A stretch of 52,881 bases of DNA from an uncultured Collinsella sp. (GTDB lineage Bacteria; Actinomycetota; Coriobacteriia; Coriobacteriales; Coriobacteriaceae): NCBI GenBank assembly GCA_902496335.1, contig CABVAO010000007.1, positions 1-52,881 of the forward strand, written 5' to 3'. Every line of letters starts with the position of its first letter. Within the stretch, counting starts at the first letter, position 1. The notes beneath the pieces are model-generated. The model had not been told where the DNA came from. It saw only the letters and a list, made by a program, of their open reading frames with translations, and searched no databases. Made by a program: the position numbers and the translations under genes. Of this stretch, positions 41,930 through 48,891 are shown one piece after another.

Positions 41930-42011
41930 TTTGGGATGGGACTATTTTGACTACTCATTGGCTGCTCTGGCAATCGGGCTGCAAAAGTAGTCAAAAAAGC
42001 TCCGTCCCAAA
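41930..42011. repeat. Long inverted repeat upstream of the SRP RNA gene
   Basis: Arms of 26 bases (41930-41955 and 41986-42011; left arm starts TTTGGGATGGGACTATTTTG) match at about 22 of 26 positions around a 30-base loop. The right arm ends just before the promoter of the SRP RNA. Confidence 0.7.
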
Positions 42012-42020
42012 TTAGCTACC

Positions 42021-42049
42021 TTGCTCTGGCGGGCGGGAGCAGGTAAGAT
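42021..42049 (+). promoter_or_regulatory. Promoter of the SRP RNA gene
   Basis: TTGCTC (42021-42026), a 17-base spacer and TAAGAT (42044-42049) place transcription start at about 42056, exactly where the RNA's closing stem begins. Confidence 0.65.
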
Positions 42050-42055
42050 ATACCG

Positions 42056-42178
42056 AGCGCCTAGCGCGTTCGATGGGTTCGGATGACGACATGTTCCGAA
42101 TCTGGTCAGGTCCGGAAGGAAGCAGCCATAAGGAGCCTCTGTCGGGCATCCGAATCCATCGAGCGCACGGGCGCTTTT
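42056..42178 (+). ncRNA. ffs: Small (4.5S-type) signal recognition particle RNA
   Basis: The conserved domain IV core is present (GGTCAGGTCCGGAAGGAAGC, about 42104-42123), which binds Ffh. Flanking halves fold back on each other: TCGATGG-TTCGGATG with CATCCGAA-CCATCGA, then GCGC with GCGC and AGCGC with GGCGCT at the base. The RNA ends in a T-run (GCGCTTTTTG), which acts as its terminator. It is the short bacterial form without the Alu domain. Confidence 0.93.
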
Positions 42179-42192
42179 TGGTGCCGCGATTT

Positions 42193-42287
42193 GGCCCGGC
42201 CGGCGGCGAGATATTTGGTGTCTCGCTGGTCCTCGGCTGCGCCTGCGGGATCGCTCGACTACCAAATATCTCGCCGCCGGCCGGGCC
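42193..42287. repeat. Perfect 27-bp inverted repeat after the SRP RNA gene
   Basis: Arms at 42193-42219 and 42261-42287 (left arm starts GGCCCGGCCGGCGGCGAGAT) are complementary at all 27 positions around a 41-base loop. It lies directly after the SRP RNA terminator. Confidence 0.85.
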
Positions 42288-42429
42288 ACTTCGTCCAAAA
42301 ATCACCCGTAGAGGGCGCATTAATCTGAATTAAATCTATCCCTGTCGTTATGCTGTTCGCTGGTGTTGCCTGGGCATCGGTGTCTATGCGGTTCAAGGGA
42401 TGGCGGCATTGCCATCTGTTTTTACAAGT

Positions 42430-42475
42430 AAAGAGGCCCGTTTCCCCGGTTTGGTTGGGGAAACGGGCCTCTTTT
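42430..42475. terminator. Bidirectional terminator at the end of the LANTG coiled-coil gene
   Basis: AAGAGGCCCGTTTCCCC (from 42431) pairs perfectly with its complement (42457-42473) around GGTTTGGTT. TTTT follows on the plus side and AAA precedes, giving T residues on the minus strand too. Confidence 0.85.
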
Positions 42476-42517
42476 GTTTCTGGGTTCGTGATTGGCGAAG
42501 GCAGAATGCTCTGGCGG

Positions 42518-43567
42518 CTATTTTGAGTTCTTGAGGCGGCGTGCGGCTGTGGTGGCTATTCCGAGGCCTGCGGCGGCGATTCCTGCTAGTGCGATTGCGC
42601 TTGGCGTTGTGTCGCCTGTGTTTGCGAGCTTGCCGGCGGTCGTATTCGCTTGCTTGCTGTTGCTTGTGTTCGCTTGCTTGGCGGAGCTCGGTGCGGCGTC
42701 TTTGCCGGTCACGGGCGAGCTGGCGGGCTGTGCCGTCTCGGTCGGTTGCGCTGAGCCGGAGGGAGGTGTTGTCTCGGTGGGTTTTGTTATCTCGGGTGAG
42801 GCGGCCTTATCTGCTGCGGCTTTTGCCTCTTCGTATGCCTTGCAGGCATCGTCATAGGCCGTTTGCGCCTTTTTCAAATCGTCGAGGAGCGCATCTCGCT
42901 TGGCTATGTCCTCATCGATGTGGGCTTTAGCTTCCTCCGCCTCACTTTCGGAATCCTGAACCTGTCTTTCCTGGCTTTCGAGCCGGCGTCGGTAGGAGTG
43001 AAGATCATCTTCACAAGATTTCTCTCGCCTTTCTGCCGACATGATCTCACGTCGCAACTGCTTAATATGCTCTTTAGTAGCTGTGCTGGGCTCCTCGTCG
43101 CCGAGTGCTTCAAGTGCCTTATCTAATTCTGCCTGAAGGCCGCTTGTCCGGCTGTGGGCCTCATCGTATTTGGCTTGGGCTGCATCGACGTTCGCTTGCA
43201 TGGCGGGAAGGCGTTCCCTCCGTTTGGCGGCTTCCGTCACCACCATGTCGTAGATCTCTTGAAAAGCGGCAATGTCATCATCGATTGCCGCAAGTTTCTC
43301 GGGACTTGCGGCAACTTTTGCGGCCTCGAGGGTTTTGAGCGCTTCCTGCATGGCTGCATACGCTTTTTCTTTTGCGGCGGCCGCGTCTTCTGTCTGCGGG
43401 GCGCCCGAATTGCCGTTGGCGGCGCTCGTCTGCGAAACGGCCGCACCGGTGGGGGCGCTGGTTTCTGCAGCGATCGCCGTTACGGGGGCGATTCCCGCGA
43501 CAAGTGCCGCGGAAAGGGCGATGCCCACAGTTGCTCGTCTTGCTCTTCTTGCGAGAATGTCGTTCAT
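42518..43567 (-). CDS. Cell-wall-anchored coiled-coil surface protein (LANTG)
   Basis: A 349-residue secreted protein. It has a signal peptide (about 1-34, ending in AIAAE), a long Ala/Glu/Lys-rich coiled coil (about 60-260), a Pro/Thr/Ser-rich stalk (TKPTETTPPSGSAQPTETAQ), and a C-terminal sorting signal LANTG (314-318) followed by a hydrophobic stretch and the basic tail RRLKNSK. The motif is a variant of LPxTG and should be cut by a sortase that links the protein to peptidoglycan. The coiled coil suggests a spacer or adhesin function, but no adhesive domain is recognisable. Confidence 0.82.
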   Translation of the reverse strand: MNDILARRARRATVGIALSAALVAGIAPVTAIAAETSAPTGAAVSQTSAANGNSGAPQTEDAAAAKEKAYAAMQEALKTLEAAKVAASPEKLAAIDDDIAAFQEIYDMVVTEAAKRRERLPAMQANVDAAQAKYDEAHSRTSGLQAELDKALEALGDEEPSTATKEHIKQLRREIMSAERREKSCEDDLHSYRRRLESQERQVQDSESEAEEAKAHIDEDIAKRDALLDDLKKAQTAYDDACKAYEEAKAAADKAASPEITKPTETTPPSGSAQPTETAQPASSPVTGKDAAPSSAKQANTSNSKQANTTAGKLANTGDTTPSAIALAGIAAAGLGIATTAARRLKNSK

Positions 43568-43778
43568 CTCGGCACCTCATTTCAAGGGTCGGCGACTAAC
43601 TTGGTAGCACTAATGCAAGTATACCAAGTGGTCGACCCGACACTGGCTGGGTGCGCGCCTCTCCGCTTCTTTGGAAACCGAATCCCATTAGAAATGACGA
43701 GTTGTTTACGCTTCTTTTGGGCTCACCGTACTATCATGATTCGGATTGAGTGTGAATGATGATAGGGAGCGCCTATAC

Positions 43779-45644
43779 ATGATTGAGCTGCTCAGGCGTT
43801 TTGGTGGCAAGTTTCGCCGCTATATGGTGATTGGCCCTGCGTGCAAGCTGATCGAAGTGATCTTTGACCTGCTTACGCCGCTCGTGATTGCCCAGATGAT
43901 CGATAAGGGTATTGGCGCACACGATGTCAACGCCGTCGTCCACTACGGTATGCTGCTTGGCGCCATGGCTGTGATCGGCATCTCGTTTACGCTTGTTTGC
44001 CAGAAGATGGCGGCGCTCACCTCGCAGGGCATGGGCACCGATATCCGCGGTGCGCTCTACCAGCACATCAACAAGTTGAGCTATGCCGAACTCGACCGCT
44101 TTGGCACGCCGTCGCTTATCACCCGCATCACCAACGACGTCAACCAGGTGCAGCTCGCTGTGGCGCTGGGCGTACGCATGCTCATCCGCTGGCCCTTCTT
44201 GGCGGTGGGCTCTATGTGCGCGGCCCTTGCCATCGACCTTAAGCTCGGCATGATCTTTTTGATTTGCACGCCCGCCATCGGCCTGGTGTTTTGGTTTGTC
44301 ATGGCGCGCTGTATCCCGTATTACAGGCAGCTGCAGGCAAAGCTCGACCGCATCGCGCTTATCTGCCGCGAGGGGCTTTCGGGCGCCCGCGTTGTTCGCG
44401 CCTTTGTGCGTGAGGACCACGAGCGCGAGCGTTTTGCCCAAGCCGCCGATGACCAGGCCAATACTGCCATCGCGGTGGGCAAGCTCTCGTCGATCCTTAA
44501 TCCCGTCACGTTTCTTGTGATGAACCTGGGCGTGTGCGCCATCCTGTGGGTGGGCGGCATCCAGGTCAACGTGGGCGAGCTCACGCAGGGTCAGGTCATG
44601 GCGTTTGTGAACTACATGACGCAGACGCTCACCTCCATCGTGTACGTCGCCAACCTGGTCGTGGTCTTTACCAAGGCGAGCGCCAGCGCGTCGCGTATCA
44701 ACGAGGTGCTCAATTGCGTGCCGAGCATTGCTGACGAGGGCAACCAGCCGGTCGCGCTGCCTGAGCCGAGCGACCTGACGGGTGGCGCTGTTCCGGTCCC
44801 TGCGCTGAGCTTTGACCATGCGAGCTTCTCGTTTGGCGCCGGCGCGGCAAATGCCGTGAGCGATGTGACTCTGGAGCTGCCGGTGGGCAAAACCCTCGGC
44901 ATTATCGGCGGCACGGGCAGCGGTAAGTCGACCCTCGTTTCGCTTATCCCGCGCCTGTACGATGCGGGCGTGGGCAGCGTGTACGTGATGGGCTCCGACG
45001 TGCGCGCCTGGCAGCTCGACCAGCTGCGCCACGTGGTCGCGACCGTTCCGCAGCGTGCGTCGCTGGTGAGCGGCACTATCCGCAGCAACCTGACCTGGCG
45101 TGACGAGTCGGCGACCGACGAGGAGCTCTGGGCAGCGCTCGATATGGCGCAAGCGAGCGAGTTCGTGCACAACAAGCCCCAGGGCCTCGACGCCCCGGTC
45201 GAGGCGGGCGGCAAGAACTTCAGCGGCGGACAACGTCAGCGCCTGACCATCGCACGTGCCCTGGTGGGCGCTCCGCAGGTCCTGATCATGGATGACTCCG
45301 CGTCGGCGCTCGACTTTAAGACTGACGCGGCGCTTCGCCATGCCATTCGCGAGCGCAGCGTGCGCGGTGCCGCCGAGGGCGGGCTGCCGCTGACGACTGT
45401 CATCGTGAGCCAGCGCGTCTCGACCGTGCGCGATGCCGACATGATCTGCGTACTCGACCACGGCTCGGTTGCGGGCCTGGGCACGCATGACGAGCTGTAC
45501 GCGACCTGCCAGCTCTATCGCGAGATCTGCCAGTCGCAGCTGCGCCGCGAGGAGCTCGAGGGCCAGCAGGGGAGTGCGGCGCCCACGTCCGTCCCAGGCG
45601 CCCCGACCGTCCCCACATCCGTCTGCGCAAAGGAGGGCTGCTAA
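43779..45644 (+). CDS. Heterodimeric ABC exporter, degenerate-site subunit (second pair)
   Basis: A 621-residue half-transporter of the multidrug/lipid exporter family. Walker A (GGTGSGKST) and signature (FSGGQRQRLTIARA) are normal. Walker B is followed by Asp instead of Glu (VLIMDDSASALD), and the switch His is Gln (VIVSQRVST), as in the subunit at 31262. A Pro/Thr/Ser-rich tail of about 35 residues ends the protein. The ATG at 43779 has GGGAG upstream; a TTG frame start 33 bases earlier is less likely. The next gene starts directly after the stop. Confidence 0.9.
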   Translation: MIELLRRFGGKFRRYMVIGPACKLIEVIFDLLTPLVIAQMIDKGIGAHDVNAVVHYGMLLGAMAVIGISFTLVCQKMAALTSQGMGTDIRGALYQHINKLSYAELDRFGTPSLITRITNDVNQVQLAVALGVRMLIRWPFLAVGSMCAALAIDLKLGMIFLICTPAIGLVFWFVMARCIPYYRQLQAKLDRIALICREGLSGARVVRAFVREDHERERFAQAADDQANTAIAVGKLSSILNPVTFLVMNLGVCAILWVGGIQVNVGELTQGQVMAFVNYMTQTLTSIVYVANLVVVFTKASASASRINEVLNCVPSIADEGNQPVALPEPSDLTGGAVPVPALSFDHASFSFGAGAANAVSDVTLELPVGKTLGIIGGTGSGKSTLVSLIPRLYDAGVGSVYVMGSDVRAWQLDQLRHVVATVPQRASLVSGTIRSNLTWRDESATDEELWAALDMAQASEFVHNKPQGLDAPVEAGGKNFSGGQRQRLTIARALVGAPQVLIMDDSASALDFKTDAALRHAIRERSVRGAAEGGLPLTTVIVSQRVSTVRDADMICVLDHGSVAGLGTHDELYATCQLYREICQSQLRREELEGQQGSAAPTSVPGAPTVPTSVCAKEGC

Positions 45645-47504
45645 ATGAATCCGTACACTTCCTCCGGTTCGGTCGCCACGATGACGGCCAACGTGTCCGG
45701 CAACGATAGCCTCAACGACCTGGGAGACGGTCCGCGCCGGCCCGGCGATCCCGAGCGCTATCCCGTGGGTGCGGTGACCCGCCGCCTGCTGGGCTATGTC
45801 CGTCCGCACCGCGTCTCGTTTGCGGCATCGTTTTTGAGTGCTGCCGTCTCGGTGATTCTGCAGCTCTACACGCCCATTCTCATTGGCGAGGGCATCGACC
45901 TTATCGTCGCCGCCGGGCAGGTGGACTTCGATGCGCTGCTGCCGCTCGTTACCAAGCTCGCGATTGTCGTCGTAGGTGCTGCGGCCTTCCAGTGGCTGCA
46001 GGGCTATTGCGTCAACCGCCTGTCCTACGAAACGGTGCGCGACATGCGCGTGGAGGCGAGCGATAAGCTCAGCCGCATGCCGCTCAGCTTTATCGACAGC
46101 CACGCCCACGGCGACCTTATGAGCCGCGTGGTCAACGACGTCGACCAGGTGGGCGACGGTCTGCTGCAGGGCTTCACGCAGCTCTTCACCGGTGTTATTA
46201 CCATCGTTGGCACGCTCGCGTTTATGCTTTCCATCAACCTGACCATGACGCTCGTGGTGGTGCTCGTCACGCCGCTCTCCATCTTTGCGGCCAGCGCCAT
46301 CGCCAAGCTTTCCAACAAAAGCTTTACGGCGCAGCAGCGTATTCAGGGTCAGCTTGGCGGCCATATCGAGGAGTACGTGGGCGAGCAGAAGCTTGTCGAC
46401 GCCTTTGCCTATGGCTCGAACGCTCAGCAACGCTTCGATGCCCTCAATGCCGAGCTCTACACCGCGGGCGAGCGCGCGCAGTTTATGGGTTCGCTCTCCA
46501 ACCCCGGTACGCGTTTTATCAATAACATCATCTATGCCGTGGTCGCTGTGATCGGCTGCGTGGGCGTTATCACGGGCGTGCCCGCGGCGCTTACGGTGGG
46601 CGGCGTTCAGATCTTTCTATCCTATGCTAACCAGTACACCAAGCCATTCAACGAGGTCACCAACGTCATTACGCAAATCCAGACGGCGTATGCCTCGGCG
46701 CGCCGCATGTTCGCGTTGCTCGATGCACGCGAGCAGGAGCCCGACGCTGTGGATGCCATTGAGCTCGCCGCCCCGAAGGGCGAGGTTTCGTTTGAGCATG
46801 TGGACTTTAGCTATGTGCCCGACCGCAAGCTGCTGCAGGATATCTGCATCGAGGCCAAGCCCGGCATGCGCTTTGCCCTGGTCGGCCCCACGGGCTGCGG
46901 AAAGACGACGCTCATCAACCTGCTGCTGCGCTTTTACGATATCGATGCCGGCCGCATCGCGGTCGATGGCAAGGCTTCGCGCGACTACACGCGCGCAAGC
47001 CTGCGTCGTGCCTTTGGCATGGTGCTGCAGGACACTTGGCTGTTCGAGGGCACGGTAGCGGACAACATTGCTTACGGTTGCCCAGGCGCCACACGCGAGC
47101 AGGTTAGCGAGGCGGCCAAGCGCGCACATGCACACAAGTTTATCGTGCAGCTGCCAGGCGGCTACGATACGGTCATCGGCGAGGACGGCGGCACGTTTAG
47201 CCAGGGCCAAAAGCAGCTGCTGTGCATTGCGCGCGTCATGCTCACCGACCCGGCTATCTTGCTGCTGGACGAGGCGACCTCGAGTATCGACACGCGCACC
47301 GAGCTGCAGGTGCAGGCGGCATTCGACGAGCTCATGGCCGGTCGCACAAGCTTTGTGGTGGCGCACCGCCTGTCGACGATCCGCAACGCCGACTGCATTC
47401 TGGTCATGCGCGACGGCCAGATTATCGAGCGTGGCACGCACGACGAGCTGCTGGCGGCAGATGGCTTCTATGCCGAGCTCTACCGCAGTCAGTTTGCCCA
47501 GTGA
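45645..47504 (+). CDS. Heterodimeric ABC exporter, catalytic-site subunit (second pair)
   Basis: A 619-residue half-transporter that pairs with the previous gene. After a flexible N-terminal stretch of about 45 residues comes the six-helix membrane domain, then an ATPase with intact Walker A (GPTGCGKTT), Walker B Glu (LLLDEATSSID) and switch His (FVVAHRLST), and the altered signature FSQGQKQLLCIAR. AAAGGAGG lies before the ATG. Unlike the pair at 31262-35015 no regulator gene precedes it. Substrate unknown. Confidence 0.9.
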   Translation: MNPYTSSGSVATMTANVSGNDSLNDLGDGPRRPGDPERYPVGAVTRRLLGYVRPHRVSFAASFLSAAVSVILQLYTPILIGEGIDLIVAAGQVDFDALLPLVTKLAIVVVGAAAFQWLQGYCVNRLSYETVRDMRVEASDKLSRMPLSFIDSHAHGDLMSRVVNDVDQVGDGLLQGFTQLFTGVITIVGTLAFMLSINLTMTLVVVLVTPLSIFAASAIAKLSNKSFTAQQRIQGQLGGHIEEYVGEQKLVDAFAYGSNAQQRFDALNAELYTAGERAQFMGSLSNPGTRFINNIIYAVVAVIGCVGVITGVPAALTVGGVQIFLSYANQYTKPFNEVTNVITQIQTAYASARRMFALLDAREQEPDAVDAIELAAPKGEVSFEHVDFSYVPDRKLLQDICIEAKPGMRFALVGPTGCGKTTLINLLLRFYDIDAGRIAVDGKASRDYTRASLRRAFGMVLQDTWLFEGTVADNIAYGCPGATREQVSEAAKRAHAHKFIVQLPGGYDTVIGEDGGTFSQGQKQLLCIARVMLTDPAILLLDEATSSIDTRTELQVQAAFDELMAGRTSFVVAHRLSTIRNADCILVMRDGQIIERGTHDELLAADGFYAELYRSQFAQ

Positions 47505-47632
47505 GCAAGCCCGTGGGGCAAATTAATCAATCGACAGACGGTGGTTTACATCTGTCACGTTAGTACTAAGATATTCATCTAATAAAATGCATTAGTGGCT
47601 TTAGTTTTGGGGGGAAACGAGGCAACGTGACT

Positions 47633-48184
47633 ATGACGTGCTCTTTGGTGGTTAACAGCAAGAGCGGTAATACCAGGATGGTTTCGGGCGCGATCAAGCG
47701 CGCTCTGCAGGCTGCGGGCGCTGAGTTTGTCCATGCCGCGGCGTTGAGCGACGATGCGGATGCAGATCAGGTTGCGCTCGAGGCGCAGGGCGCCTGCGCG
47801 GCCGACACGGTGCTCGTCGGTTTTTGGTGCGACAAGGGCGCGTGCACGCCTTCGGTCGCGGCATTGCTCTCCGCTTTGCACGGCAAGCGCGTCTTCCTGT
47901 TTGGCACCTGCGGTTTTGGCGCCGACCAGAGCTATTACCAGCAGATTATCGATCGCGTGACCTCCAATTTGGCTGGGGATGCCGAGCTTGCGGGCTGGGC
48001 GATGTGCCAGGGCAAGATGGGTCCCGCGGTCAAGCAGCGCTACGAGGCCATGCTCGAGCAAGATCCCGACAATGTCCGCTTTAAGATGCTGCTCGATAAC
48101 TGGGTCGCCGCAAAGGATCACCCCACCAAGGAAGATCTGGACAACATGGCTGCAGCCGCCAAAAAGGCCGTGCTGGGGGAGTAG
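47633..48184 (+). CDS. Flavodoxin-family protein, BilS-like
   Basis: A 183-residue flavodoxin fold with an FMN phosphate loop (VVNSKSGNTRMVSGAIKRAL) and the block VGFWCDKGACTPS...KRVFLFGTCGFGADQSYY, then MCQGKMGPAVKQRYEAM. That pattern matches, from memory, the small flavodoxins named BilS that accompany the gut bilirubin reductase BilR. No BilR is in the window, so the electron partner is unknown and the BilS function should not be assumed. The ATG at 47633 or the GTG at 47627, four bases after GAGG, may be the start. Confidence 0.75.
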   Translation: MTCSLVVNSKSGNTRMVSGAIKRALQAAGAEFVHAAALSDDADADQVALEAQGACAADTVLVGFWCDKGACTPSVAALLSALHGKRVFLFGTCGFGADQSYYQQIIDRVTSNLAGDAELAGWAMCQGKMGPAVKQRYEAMLEQDPDNVRFKMLLDNWVAAKDHPTKEDLDNMAAAAKKAVLGE

Positions 48185-48226
48185 CTCCCATCGCTGACGG
48201 CGGTCGGTCCATCTTTCTAAATGAAA

Positions 48227-48355
48227 CGTCCTCCCGGGCGTCGGGGCACGAAGTTCCCTGCTCTACAGTCCTGCGCAAGACGAAGGCCACATTAAGTGGC
48301 CTTCTTTGCGTGCGGAACTCGCGATGAACTTCGTGCCCCGCCGTCCGGGAGGACG
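48227..48355. repeat. Cruciform element with 30-base arms
   Basis: Arms at 48227-48256 and 48326-48355 (left arm starts CGTCCTCCCGGGCGTCGGGG) match at 28 of 30 positions. Between them is a hairpin GAAGGCCAC, loop ATTAA, GTGGCCTTC followed by TTT (48282-48307). The segment 48250-48305 is an inverted relative of the first 55 bases of the window. Confidence 0.8.
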
Positions 48356-48400
48356 CCTCTTTATTGATGGGAGGCCTGATAGGTCGATGGTTCCGTGCCC

Positions 48401-48634
48401 GGATGCGTCCAAAGTGGGACGGGCTTTCCGGATGGGCAGGCTTTCGAAAAATGCGTCCCGGAATTTGCGCTCAAAGTGGGATGCGGTTTCCGGTTGAGGG
48501 TCTAAGGGGAAAGTGCGTCCCAGAATCGACGCTTGAAATGGGATGCAGTTTCCCGATGAGGCACTCGACGGAAAATGCATCCCAGAAATGGCCTTTGAGC
48601 TGGGATAAGATTTCCGCGGCATCTCGGATTCTCA
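48401..48634 (+). repeat. Degenerate tandem repeat of about 61-62 bases
   Basis: Related units start at 48401 (ATGCGTCC), 48450 (AATGCGTCCC), 48511 (AAGTGCGTCC) and 48573 (AAATGCATCC). Unit spacing is 49, 61 and 62 bases. Each has a GCGTCCC-like piece and a GGGATGC-like piece in inverse relation, joined by similar text (GGTTTCC, GATTTCC). After the last unit two copies of AAAATGAGACACG follow (48636 onward). No protein coding is apparent. Confidence 0.6.
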
Positions 48635-48738
48635 AAAATGAGACACGCCGTTGGCGAAAATGAGACACGTGATATCGGGCATCGGATGTATCATTTGCAA
48701 AAATGAGTCCACTCCACTCGAATAAAGCGAGGTCCCTC

Positions 48739-48891
48739 ATGTACGTTCCACACCCCCGTATCCGTAGGCTGTCGAAAATCCCGCTTGTTGGGACGGCGGC
48801 GCTTGCTGCGTTGATCGCCACGAGCGTCGCCTGCTTCACGGCCACGCCCAGGTTGCCCAGGCGGCAGACGCGCCCGCAATCACCGATATGA
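48739..48891 (+). pseudogene. Out-of-frame start and signal peptide of the large surface protein
   Basis: An ATG at 48739 with GAGG upstream begins a typical signal peptide: basic MYVPHPRIRRLSKIPL, then LVGTAALAALIATSVACF. After about codon 34 the frame runs into unlikely residues and a stop at 48889-48891. The reading frame one base over continues HAQVAQAADAPAITDMTEQ directly into the large protein. Restoring one base near 48838-48843 (for example GG to GGG) would join the two frames. This is either a true frameshift, a phase-variable site or a sequencing error. Confidence 0.75.

Noticed and set aside
42056..42333. Short reading frames across the SRP RNA region
   Set aside because: They overlap the SRP RNA and the 27-bp inverted repeat, and their composition follows these structures.
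43773..46430. An 885-codon open frame on the minus strand
   Set aside because: It is the antisense shadow of the second ABC exporter pair, with His/Arg/Asp-rich composition and no recognisable domain.
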